From JAAYZH01 sp964479695 (GTDB lineage: Bacteria > Bacillota > Clostridia > Saccharofermentanales > Fastidiosipilaceae), in assembly GCA_964479695.1 (NCBI GenBank), contig CAYZSO010000038.1, forward strand, positions 1-22,591: a DNA stretch of 22,591 nt, read 5' to 3'. The first letter of the stretch is position 1, and every line of letters starts with the position of its first letter. Of the stretch, positions 14,469 through 21,320 are shown piece after piece. The notes beneath the pieces were generated by a model. That model searched no databases and was not told the DNA's origin. It saw only the letters and a program-made list of their open reading frames with translations. The position numbers were made by a program, and so were the translations under genes.

Positions 14469-16568
14469 TTAGCCCAAGATGCTGAAGAGCAAGAAGAGCT
14501 CAGAGGCAATACTGGCAACCAAGGAGACCACCGTAATCTGGGTATTGATGGAAGGTCCGGCCGTATCCTTGAAGGGATCGCCCACCGTATCGCCAATCAC
14601 CGCAGCGTGATGAGCATTGGAGCCTTTGCCGCCGAAATTACCCGCCTCAATATATTTCTTGGCGTTGTCCCATAGGCCGCCCGAATTCGACATGAAGAGA
14701 GCAAGTAATAGACCTGCGACAATGTTACCGGTCAGGAAACCTCCGATCGCGTTGACTCCGCCGATAAACCCAACAGCCAGCGTGGCAACAATGACCATAA
14801 TGCCTGCCGGGATCAGTTCGTGAAGAGCGCCGGTTGTAGCAATATCAATACATTTATCCGAATCCGGTTCAACCCCTTCTTTGCCTTCGCGAAGACCAGG
14901 AATCTCATCAAACTGACGACGGATCTCAGAAACCATGCGGTCAGCATTTCGATTCACACCGTTCATCAGCATAGCGGAGAAGACCGCAGGAATAGCCGCA
15001 CCGACCAAGAGGCCGAAGAAGACCAGCGGATTCATGATGTCAAAGCCTTCAATGAACTTGCGTCCGGCCTCAACCAGACCATGTTCGCCGGCAGAGATAT
15101 TCACTTCCGTCATGAATGTGCCGAGCAAAGCGATTACTGTGAGTCCGGCAGCACCGATGGAAAAGCCTTTGGTGATGGCTTTTACCGTATTACCCGCGGA
15201 ATCCAGAGAATCGGTCCGCTGCAAGGCTTCTTCGCCCAAGTCCGCCATTTCGACAAGCCCTCTGGCGTTGTCGACGATCGGACCATAAGCATCGTTGGCA
15301 ATCGTGGTGCCGACGATCGAAAGCATACCGACAGCGGACATTGCAATACCATACAGCGCGTAGTCTGGATTATACCAGGCAGCAAGTTTGTACGAGAAGA
15401 GAGCGGCGAGACCTACTCCGAGCAAGGCGGGAAGTACAGAGAGGAGACCATACGAAATGCCACCCAAAATCGTAAAGGCAGGACCTTGTTGACTAATTTC
15501 CGCTACTTTTCGCACAGGCGGTTTGTCATCATTGGTGAAATAATCGCTGGTGATACCAATTAAGATACCTGCAGCAAGTCCGATCATCGAAGTTCCCCAG
15601 AGCCTCAGATCGAAGTCCAGGATCAAAGAAAAGATTAACGTCAAAGCAACGAAAATTCCACCGGTGACGTAAGTAGACATATTGAGTGCGTGGGTAGGAT
15701 CTTCTCTTTTACCCATCCTAGCTGTACCAACACCAACAATGGAAGAAATCAGACCCAAGCCAGCGAAGACAAAAACCATCAAAGCCGGCTTACCTTCCGT
15801 GCCGCCAATACTCAGACCAATAGAGAGTGCAGCCACCATAGCAGCAACGTTTGAATCGAAAAGATCCGCGCCCATACCGGCAACATCACCCACGTTATCG
15901 CCGACATTATCCGCGATGACCGCCGGGTTTCTGGGGTCATCCTCCGGAATGTCGAGCTCAACCTTACCAACCAAATCCGCTGAAATATCCGCTGTCTTCG
16001 TGAAGATGCCGCCGCCGGCTTTGGCAAACAAAGCAAGCGAAGAAGCACCGAAACTGAACCCCAACAGCGCGGAACTATCACCGAAGATCCAGAACACCAG
16101 TGCGACACCCAGCAGACTTGCGCCCACCACCGCCATGCCCATAACCGAACCGCCGCGATACCCGACGAGGAAGGACTTACCCAAGCTCGTCTGCGCAGCC
16201 TCAGCGGATCTTGCGTTGGCTTGCGTAGCCACCATCACACCAATTTTTCCGGCCAAAGCCGAGAAGACGGTTCCTGCAATATAGGAAACGGCCATTCCCA
16301 CATTATTCGCCCAGTTACCCTGCCAAATCGGTTTCGGCAAGAAAAGAACAATGAGAACTGTGACGACAATGGAGAAGTACGCTAAGAGCCTGTACTCACG
16401 ACTCAAGAACGTATTCGCGCCACTGGCGATCTGTTCCCGGATCCGGCGAACCTTAGCATTCACGACCGGTATTGCGACTACCCAACGATACAGCCAATAT
16501 GCGAAGACAAAGGCTGCGATGGCTATTACGATTGAAATAACCATGACGACATTGACACTGGTGAACAT
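14469..16568 (-). CDS. hppA: Membrane-bound proton-translocating pyrophosphatase, K+-independent type
   Basis: A 699-residue polytopic protein that couples PPi hydrolysis to ion pumping. Catalytic motifs are intact: DLVGKVELDIPEDDPRNPAV, then DNVGDNVGDVAGMGADLFDS and, near the C-terminus, GDTVGDPFKDTAGPSINT. In GNTVKAITKG the lysine at 463 occupies the position that is Ala in K+-dependent enzymes. A Lys here is the recognised mark of K+-independent H+-pumping forms, so Na+ transport is unlikely. ATG 16568 follows AAGGAGG by five bases. A 56-codon open extension upstream (to 16736) is low-complexity and has no ribosome site, so I exclude it. The gene is monocistronic. PPi-driven pumping suits an energy-limited anaerobe. 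Confidence 0.95.
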   Translation of the reverse strand: MFTSVNVVMVISIVIAIAAFVFAYWLYRWVVAIPVVNAKVRRIREQIASGANTFLSREYRLLAYFSIVVTVLIVLFLPKPIWQGNWANNVGMAVSYIAGTVFSALAGKIGVMVATQANARSAEAAQTSLGKSFLVGYRGGSVMGMAVVGASLLGVALVFWIFGDSSALLGFSFGASSLALFAKAGGGIFTKTADISADLVGKVELDIPEDDPRNPAVIADNVGDNVGDVAGMGADLFDSNVAAMVAALSIGLSIGGTEGKPALMVFVFAGLGLISSIVGVGTARMGKREDPTHALNMSTYVTGGIFVALTLIFSLILDFDLRLWGTSMIGLAAGILIGITSDYFTNDDKPPVRKVAEISQQGPAFTILGGISYGLLSVLPALLGVGLAALFSYKLAAWYNPDYALYGIAMSAVGMLSIVGTTIANDAYGPIVDNARGLVEMADLGEEALQRTDSLDSAGNTVKAITKGFSIGAAGLTVIALLGTFMTEVNISAGEHGLVEAGRKFIEGFDIMNPLVFFGLLVGAAIPAVFSAMLMNGVNRNADRMVSEIRRQFDEIPGLREGKEGVEPDSDKCIDIATTGALHELIPAGIMVIVATLAVGFIGGVNAIGGFLTGNIVAGLLLALFMSNSGGLWDNAKKYIEAGNFGGKGSNAHHAAVIGDTVGDPFKDTAGPSINTQITVVSLVASIASELFLLFSILG

Positions 16569-16764
16569 AGAAACCTCCTTAGAAATGGAACAAAAAACGT
16601 GGGGTTTACGACCGGATATTTTCGAGTTGCTTGCTGTTTGCTTACTGCTTGCTTGCGAGTCCGTTTGCGAATTGCTTACAAAATTCTTCGAATTCTTTGC
16701 AAATAACTCGAATCCTTTCGAAAAACCCTTTGTCATCCATTATCTAAGATTTTACTTGTTTCAT

Positions 16765-16860
16765 CAACCAACAATATGCTCAATTTTCAAAAGTATTCTA
16801 GACAAAAACGCCTAAATGACCTTGGCTTGTCGAGATAAAGCGTTAGAGTATTGTTGGTTG
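16765..16860. repeat. 12-bp perfect inverted repeat upstream of the pyrophosphatase gene
   Basis: CAACCAACAATA at 16765-16776 is exactly complementary in reverse to TATTGTTGGTTG at 16849-16860, with 72 bases between. It lies in the region where the pyrophosphatase promoter is expected. Confidence 0.85.
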
Positions 16861-17296
16861 TCAGAAATTAAGGAGCAAATGTAGCGTGGATCCTGTTAAA
16901 TGTTCTGTTGTTCTTACAAGGAGTTCGGTTAGTACTGTTGATTGCATTATCTTTTCTATTAATGCATTTAATGCATTCGTCTTTGCTCGCCCAGGTCATG
17001 CTCAAAACTCATGCTGATGTCTAATAAATGGGACACTTTCGTTATCAACTAAGGTAATCAGGAATAAATTATTTATGTTCTGTAATTTATTAAGATAAGC
17101 AACAAAATCTGTCAAAACTGTCGTTTAAGTCAGTCTAAGTGAAGTAGGCAATGAATTATCTTTCGATACATAACTTATTCTTCAGAGGATTTCTTTCAAA
17201 GCGTGCCAGAATCGATCTACGTAACTACTACTCCATTTTAATTAGCATGCGAAATTCCTAGATTCGTTTGATTTAACCTCTGCTTTTATGCCGACT

Positions 17297-17329
17297 AAGC
17301 GCTAACCAAGCGCTAACCAAGCGCTAACC
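17297..17329. repeat. 11-bp tandem repeat (AAGCGCTAACC x 3)
   Basis: Three exact units at 17297-17307, 17308-17318 and 17319-17329, followed by AAGCT. Confidence 0.95.
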
Positions 17330-17351
17330 AAGCTAAAAGATTTTCCAATCT

Positions 17352-17570
17352 GGTTCGGATCGGGATATTTGCGACAACAAATATTTGCCAGAGATGATCT
17401 TGACAGTTGTTTACAACCAGATGAATGATTACTGACCTGAAGACAAAATTGTTGAATGAATACTGACCTCAATAGCGACACAATCTGCAATAAGCATGAA
17501 ACCAACAGGAAAACACCTTTGAAAGTGCTGCGTCTGTCAACTCGATGTCGCAAGTTTCCGGATCCCAACC
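17352..17570. repeat. Imperfect 24-bp inverted repeat with 171-bp spacer
   Basis: The arms at 17352-17375 and 17547-17570 match at 20 of 24 positions in inverted orientation. As a result both strands can encode a similar peptide (CRKYPDPNQ on minus, CRKFPDPNQ on plus). Between them lie two copies of GAATGAWTACTGACCT (17423-17438 and 17454-17469). Confidence 0.75.
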
Positions 17571-17626
17571 AATCTGCAAATAAGATAACAATTACTCCAA
17601 GCTTCGAAGAACAAATTCAGGAGAAA

Positions 17627-17726
17627 TACGTCGCCAATACCGCTCCGCCACCAACGAACTCACTACATATGTTTAAAAATAAACTTATGTAGTCGATTAG
17701 GAACAATACGCCGCCAATACCGCTCC
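17627..17726. repeat. 20-bp direct repeats flanking a long hairpin
   Basis: TACGTCGCCAATACCGCTCC (17627-17646) and TACGCCGCCAATACCGCTCC (17707-17726) match at 19 of 20 bases. Between them ACTACATATGTTTA (17662-17675) and TAAACTTATGTAGT (17680-17693) form a 14-bp stem with one mismatch and an AAAA loop. There is no T-run on either side, so it is not a standard terminator. Confidence 0.85.
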
Positions 17727-17740
17727 TTCAAAATGTCTAC

Positions 17741-18454
17741 TCAAAACGCCCGCTTGAAATCTTTGACCTGGTCAATCCCGGCATAGTCCGGGCCACCCAG
17801 ACGTGACAGCGGGTCAAGCTTGTCAGCCAGAATATAATGTTTGTCGGGATCAAAAACCGATTCCGCAAAATGCGCTTCAACCACACGCATCAGGATCAAG
17901 TCCGATTCAATACCGGAGTTATCCGCGAAGGGGATTTCTACGTGTTGATAAAGGGTAACTTCAAGGCGGATCAGCGCTTCGGCCACACCTGGAACTTTAA
18001 CACGGGTGCTGGATACGGTACTAAGGTGTGAAGCTAGTAACTCACTCTCACCATAGGGTAGAGGTGCTGAACTGAGATCAACTTGAGCAATCAAAGAACG
18101 ACTGGGGATCTGGATAACCGCTTCGCCTGTTCGTAAAATATTGCGCGGTGTGTCTTTCAGCGGTGTGTCTTTCAGATGTTTCGAAGGCGCAACAAGATGT
18201 TTCGAAGGCGCAACAAGATTTTTCGAAGGCGCAACAGGATCAGCCACCCTCACATCCTTCTCCGGTCGGAAGAAAGAAACCATCACCGTGCTGGTATTGA
18301 GCAAGTTGAAGTAGCTGAAGGGCGCCAGATTCACACTGCCATCCTCATTAAGCGTTGTAATCCAGGCGATAGGTCGGGGAATGATGCTGCCCTTAATGAA
18401 CTTGCTGCGGTCTTTGGCCGATAACTCATCAAATGAGAAAGAATAGTATTTCAT
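17741..18454 (-). CDS. Flavin reductase-like (FMN-binding split barrel) protein
   Basis: A 237-residue protein of the flavin reductase/DIM6-NTAB family. The N-terminal signature is KGSIIPRPIAWITTLNEDGS followed by VNLAPFSYFNLL, the FMN-binding face. The C-terminal part (HYILADKLDPLSRLGGPDYA) also fits the family. Members bind FMN and reduce flavin or act as flavoredoxins. In this setting it could supply reducing power for quinone or aromatic detoxification, which is inference. Residues ~73-101 hold an in-frame repeat insertion (VAPSKNL, VAPSKHL, VAPSKHL, then KDTPL, KDTPR) in a loop after RPEKD. It is the last gene of the mhq-like operon; the ribosome site (GAGG) is weak and distant. Confidence 0.87.
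   Translation of the reverse strand: MKYYSFSFDELSAKDRSKFIKGSIIPRPIAWITTLNEDGSVNLAPFSYFNLLNTSTVMVSFFRPEKDVRVADPVAPSKNLVAPSKHLVAPSKHLKDTPLKDTPRNILRTGEAVIQIPSRSLIAQVDLSSAPLPYGESELLASHLSTVSSTRVKVPGVAEALIRLEVTLYQHVEIPFADNSGIESDLILMRVVEAHFAESVFDPDKHYILADKLDPLSRLGGPDYAGIDQVKDFKRAF
18145..18238 (-). repeat. In-frame tandem repeats inside the flavin reductase gene (15 bp x 2, 21 bp x 3)
   Basis: GCGGTGTGTCTTTCA occurs at 18145-18159 and 18160-18174. Three 21-bp units sharing TTCGAAGGCGCAACA follow at 18176-18196, 18197-18217 and 18218-18238. Both periods are multiples of three and the frame is intact. The expansion lies in one surface loop. Confidence 0.95.
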
Positions 18455-18464
18455 AATTTTCGCG

Positions 18465-18508
18465 ATGCCTCAATCCAGTCAACCTAATGCCTCAATCCAG
18501 TCAACCTA
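18465..18508. repeat. 22-bp tandem duplication between flavin reductase and esterase genes
   Basis: Two identical 22-bp units (ATGCCTCAATCCAGTC then AACCTA) at 18465-18486 and 18487-18508. They are followed by degenerate CAACCTACA words that reach the esterase stop. The period is not a multiple of three, as expected outside genes. Confidence 0.93.
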
Positions 18509-18546
18509 CACAACCTACACAGCCCACTCAACCAACTCTGATCCAC

Positions 18547-19146
18547 TCAACCCAACCCCTCAATCTCCTCAATAGCAGCCATCACTTCACCTTGCTTGAT
18601 CGTGTGACCGTCAATATGAGTATAGGACCGCACTGGAATCTGTGCCGCCTGAAAGTCAGCAACCATAGCATCGAATTCCGGCCGACGAATATAGGGATCA
18701 TCCTCTCCAAAAGTGAGCAGAACCCTCAATTTTTCCTGTGACTTAAAAGGCGCATCCGTCGGACTCGCAGACGGGTGGAGGATGATCGCAAGATCATAGG
18801 TTGTGGAGTATTCTTTCAACAAATTGACCGCAAGGTTCGCCCCATTTGAGAAACCAACAAGAATAACTTTGTGACCGGTGAGCTGATGGAGTTCAAGCAG
18901 ATCGCCAATCAGCTTTTGCAGCTCATGAGTGCTCTTCGTGAGACTGTACAGCCTAAACGAGCCATCCAAATTTCTCTCGAAGAAGCGCAACTGCCCATGC
19001 TCGTTCACATCCCCCTCGATCCCAAGATAGGTAGCTTCCGGGTCAATAAGATCCGCGAGGCCGAACAGGCTGACCCTGCTTCCGCCCGTCCCATGGAGGA
19101 GGATCAAGACGTGGTTATTTGTTCCGTCTTTTTTTGCGTACTTCAT
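18547..19146 (-). CDS. mhqD: Alpha/beta hydrolase, phospholipase/carboxylesterase family (MhqD-like)
   Basis: A 199-residue alpha/beta hydrolase with oxyanion motif LLHGTGGS, nucleophile S100 in GFSNGAN, acid in FGEDDPY (D149 or D150) and H181 in DGHTI. Length and motifs match the small carboxylesterases exemplified by B. subtilis MhqD, which is made under quinone stress together with ring-cleaving dioxygenases. It lies with an MhqO-like dioxygenase and a MarR regulator on the same strand, which supports the name. The true substrate is unknown. AAAGGGGTGAT precedes the ATG. The 124-base gap to the regulator upstream contains one copy of the dispersed palindrome. Confidence 0.82.
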   Translation of the reverse strand: MKYAKKDGTNNHVLILLHGTGGSRVSLFGLADLIDPEATYLGIEGDVNEHGQLRFFERNLDGSFRLYSLTKSTHELQKLIGDLLELHQLTGHKVILVGFSNGANLAVNLLKEYSTTYDLAIILHPSASPTDAPFKSQEKLRVLLTFGEDDPYIRRPEFDAMVADFQAAQIPVRSYTHIDGHTIKQGEVMAAIEEIEGLG

Positions 19147-19190
19147 TGGGTATCACCCCTTTCCACAACTTTTTCATCGTTCCAAGCTCC

Positions 19191-19203
19191 GGCCAAAGCC
19201 GCC
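19191..19203. repeat. Dispersed palindrome copy, 13 bases (intergenic, mhq operon)
   Basis: GGCCAAAGCCGCC between the esterase start and the MarR gene stop, followed by CCCC as at the 14364 copy. Confidence 0.88.
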
Positions 19204-19270
19204 CCCCTCCAACCCCCATACACTGCAAGTTCCGGCCGCCAGCAGTCTGACGAGGTCAGCCGCTGACTAT

Positions 19271-19879
19271 TCACTGTATAGCACCGGCGAGGTCTTCGGC
19301 TTTTTTGCCCACTCTTTTCAGCAGGTCTTGCATTTGCTTTTCTTCCGCAGGGGAGAGCACGTCGAAGATTTGCCGCATGTGTGTGCGGTGGACTTCATAA
19401 AGCGCCCGGATGACATCGTACCCAGAATCAGTCAACTCAATTCGGATGATGCGTCGGTCGACTTTGTCTTTTTCACGCTTGACCAAGCCCTTTTTACACA
19501 AACCATCCAAAACATAGGTCATGCTGGAATTGGCGATGAGGACTTTGTCAATCAGCTCACTTGTGGTGAGCGACCCTTTGGCTTGCAAAGCTTCAAGCGC
19601 CACGAATTCGTTCAAACTCAGCGTATCGTTTTCCAAAGAGAGCTTCACATTCTGCATGACATAATTGTAAGCTCGAAAGAGGACGATCACACTTTTGAGG
19701 TCGCCTTCCGTCGCGGATTTGCCTTCCGTCGCGGAATCGCTACCCACCACGGATTTATCGTCAATCTCGGAATCGCTATCCACCACGGATTTATCGTCAG
19801 TTGCGGAATCGCTATCCATTACGGATTCGCTACCTGCTACAAAATCGTTAGTAGTTACGGTTTTACGATCAGTTTCCAT
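19271..19879 (-). CDS. mhqR: MarR family regulator, likely MhqR-type quinone-responsive repressor
   Basis: A 202-residue protein whose last ~140 residues are a MarR winged helix: LSLNEFVALEALQAKGSLTT, the recognition region IANSSMTYVLDGLCKKGLVK, and the wing REKDKVDRRIIRIELTDSG. The N-terminal ~60 residues are an added Asp/Ser-rich repeat. ATG 19879 is chosen because AAGGAGG lies eight bases ahead inside the dioxygenase gene; the two genes overlap by 11 bases, implying coupled translation. The operon starts at a palindrome matching the B. subtilis MhqR operator, so autoregulation and de-repression by quinones are likely. Proof of binding is lacking. Confidence 0.83.
   Translation of the reverse strand: METDRKTVTTNDFVAGSESVMDSDSATDDKSVVDSDSEIDDKSVVGSDSATEGKSATEGDLKSVIVLFRAYNYVMQNVKLSLENDTLSLNEFVALEALQAKGSLTTSELIDKVLIANSSMTYVLDGLCKKGLVKREKDKVDRRIIRIELTDSGYDVIRALYEVHRTHMRQIFDVLSPAEEKQMQDLLKRVGKKAEDLAGAIQ
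19703..19830 (-). repeat. In-frame tandem repeats in the MarR gene (18 bp and 36 bp)
   Basis: An 18-bp unit starting GCCTTCCGTCGCGGA repeats at 19703-19720 and 19721-19735 (partial). 36-bp units starting GGAATCGCTA lie at 19733-19768 and 19769-19804, with a partial one at 19805-19830. The peptide repeat is SDSATDDKSVVD, SDSEIDDKSVVG, SDSATEGKSATE. All periods are multiples of three. Confidence 0.92.
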
Positions 19880-21137
19880 CAACAGCCCCTCCTTCGCTTC
19901 TGTTGCCGGTGCCAACGCCGGCACCAACGCCAGCTCCAACCTCAGCTCCTGCGCCATCGGCGCTGCCGGTGCCATCCCCACCTACGCCAGCGGCGCTGCC
20001 GGCGCCATCCCCACCAACGCCGGCGCCGCTGCTGGCAGTGGCGGTTTCAAGCTTGGTGTTCATGAATTGGCGGCGCAGGTCGGTTAGTTTGGCTTCCTCG
20101 GCAGGTGTTTTATTGGGCAAAGCACGCAGCTGATTAATCTCTTCGAGGATGGCTTGTTTCTTCTCAACGATTGCCCGCTCTTCCACAGTACGATAGCCAT
20201 AATTGGCAAATTTTTCAATCGGCCGAACCTCGACAGGGAGGAGCTTAGCGGTCAGTTCTTCTCCGTAGGACTCGAAGTGCGGAGGAATGAAGAGCGTTTC
20301 GCCCAGATGCTCCACAGGCTCATCGAGAGTCATGCCGGGACCCAGCGTAGCCAGTTCGAAGAGAATGCCACCTTTTTCGCGGAAGTAGACGGAACGGAAG
20401 TACTTGCGATCCTTCACTTCTGTGGGATAGAAACCCTTCTCCGTGAGATGGGCAGACCACTGTTCGAGCTCATTATCCTGAACCTTGAAGGCGATGTGGT
20501 GCACCGAACCCGCGGCGATCTTGGCGAGGGGGTGGGCGGCTTTGGCCAAAACCAGCATCCCTCCCAGATCTTCCGTGCTGCGAAGTTGCCAGGCTTCCTC
20601 GTTCTCCGAAGTCACCTCGTACCCCATAATTTCCGTGAGCAGCCGGAACGTACTGTCCGGCTTGCGGGAGAGGAGGGTGGCTCCGGCAACACCAACAATC
20701 GCGTCTTCAGAGGGGACACCATTGAAGTGCCACTGGTTTTGCGGCCCTTGGTCTGTTTCAACGAGTTCGATCCCGAGGCCAACAGGGTCGCGGAAGCGGA
20801 GGATTTTTTGGCCAAAGCGCCCCACAGTCTCCGTTCTTATCCCGAATTTGCTGAGGCGATCCTCCCAATAAGGGAAGGTGCCCGGCCTTACCCCATATTG
20901 CGAATACTCGACTTGACCGCCGCCAATTTCGCCATCATCGGCGTTGAGGAAGGGGAATGAGGTCACCAAACCTGAGTTGGCTTGATCGTTGCCGTAATAG
21001 AAGTGGTAGGTGTCTTTGTCATCAAAATTGAGGGTCTTTTTGACCAGTCTTAAGCCCAGGACACCGGCGTTGAAGTCGATATTTTCCTGCGGATGTCCGG
21101 CGATGGAGGTGATGTGGTGTATGCCTAGTGTTTTCAT
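19869..21137 (-). CDS. mhqO: Ring-cleaving dioxygenase, two-domain VOC family (MhqO-like), with extended C-terminus
   Basis: Residues 1-310 form paired VOC units. The opening motif LGIHHITSIAGHPQENIDFN, the second-unit motif SVHHIAFKV and GGILFELAT supply a 2-His-1-carboxylate set (H8, H214, E261) as in type I extradiol dioxygenases. Family members such as MhqO, MhqE and MhqA in B. subtilis are induced by quinones and catechols and are proposed to open the aromatic ring. The usual length is about 310-320 residues; this one has 422. The extra part is a charged helix (about 317-365, likely coiled coil) and a Gly/Ala repeat to the end. AAAGGA precedes the ATG. First gene of the operon, downstream of the MhqR-type operator. 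Confidence 0.88.
   Translation of the reverse strand: MKTLGIHHITSIAGHPQENIDFNAGVLGLRLVKKTLNFDDKDTYHFYYGNDQANSGLVTSFPFLNADDGEIGGGQVEYSQYGVRPGTFPYWEDRLSKFGIRTETVGRFGQKILRFRDPVGLGIELVETDQGPQNQWHFNGVPSEDAIVGVAGATLLSRKPDSTFRLLTEIMGYEVTSENEEAWQLRSTEDLGGMLVLAKAAHPLAKIAAGSVHHIAFKVQDNELEQWSAHLTEKGFYPTEVKDRKYFRSVYFREKGGILFELATLGPGMTLDEPVEHLGETLFIPPHFESYGEELTAKLLPVEVRPIEKFANYGYRTVEERAIVEKKQAILEEINQLRALPNKTPAEEAKLTDLRRQFMNTKLETATASSGAGVGGDGAGSAAGVGGDGTGSADGAGAEVGAGVGAGVGTGNRSEGGAVDGN
19959..20024 (-). repeat. 33-bp in-frame repeat in the dioxygenase tail
   Basis: Two 33-bp units, 19959-19991 and 19992-20024, share GGCGCTGCCGG and GCCATCCCCACC and encode AGVGGDGAGSA and AGVGGDGTGSA. Shorter Gly-Ala-Gly-Val words (AGVGAGVGTG) follow toward the stop. 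Confidence 0.88.
20535..20550. repeat. Dispersed palindrome copy, 16 bases (dioxygenase gene)
   Basis: GGCGGCTTTGGCCAAA, followed by ACC as in the hcp copy. On the coding strand it is read L-A-K-A-A (VLAKAAHPL). Confidence 0.9.
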
Positions 21138-21159
21138 AAGTGTAGATTCCTTTCGTCCG

Positions 21160-21188
21160 CTTATATTCTGTTGCTATTTTATTTCGAA
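21160..21188 (-). promoter_or_regulatory. Probable promoter of the mhq operon
   Basis: On the minus strand TTCGAA (21188-21183) as a poor -35, a 17-base spacer, and TATAAG (21165-21160) as -10. The -35 lies inside the MhqR-type palindrome, so a bound repressor would block polymerase. Confidence 0.55.
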
Positions 21189-21201
21189 TTCGAAATAAAA
21201 T
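21176..21201. promoter_or_regulatory. MhqR-type operator, 26-bp perfect palindrome
   Basis: The half-site ATTTTATTTCGAA (21176-21188) is followed by its exact reverse complement (21189-21201). The published B. subtilis MhqR consensus tATCTcgaAtTCgAGATa matches the core with only a C-to-T change in each arm. It lies 39 bases upstream of the mhqO start. Confidence 0.87.
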
Positions 21202-21232
21202 CTGATTCCTATGTTACGTTCACAAGTGAAAG

Positions 21233-21246
21233 TTGATCGAAGTCAA
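21233..21246. promoter_or_regulatory. FNR-type operator TTGATCGAAGTCAA upstream of hcp
   Basis: Identical over 15 bases to the box upstream of the RIC operon (2595-2609). TATGAT at 21268-21273 is a good -10 with no matching -35. The implied start near 21281 puts the box centre at about -41.5, the standard class II FNR/CRP activator position. Confidence 0.85.
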
Positions 21247-21320
21247 TGCCCTGCATACATATTTGGGTATGATAGCAGTGGAGCAAAATGGCTCACAATA
21301 GAAAACAAAGGAGATTTCCT

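Larger units (their letters stand above)
16569..17740. other. 1.2-kb AT-rich stretch without a convincing gene
   Basis: The stretch begins with the pyrophosphatase leader (16569-16736, rich in TTGCTTGC and TTCGAA words) and runs to the flavin reductase stop. It is visibly richer in A+T than its flanks. Repeats in it are listed separately. Two short opposing ORFs (minus 17302-17568, plus 17456-17692) lack ribosome sites, overlap an inverted repeat and have no recognisable homology. It looks like decayed DNA, possibly an old insertion, but no transposase fragment was recognised. The pyrophosphatase promoter must lie in its left end. Confidence 0.65.

Noticed and set aside
16569..16736. N-terminal extension of the pyrophosphatase by 56 residues
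   Set aside because: It is low-complexity (Ser, Lys, Asn) with no ribosome site, while ATG 16568 has AAGGAGG at the right distance and matches the family start.
17302..17692. Two opposing short ORFs in the AT-rich stretch as real genes
   Set aside because: No ribosome sites, no recognisable domains, and their shared peptide is explained by an inverted DNA repeat.
17662..17693. Hairpin as the terminator of the mhq operon
   Set aside because: The stem is strong, but there is no T-run on the minus-strand side. It may still act in 3'-end processing, but not as a standard terminator.
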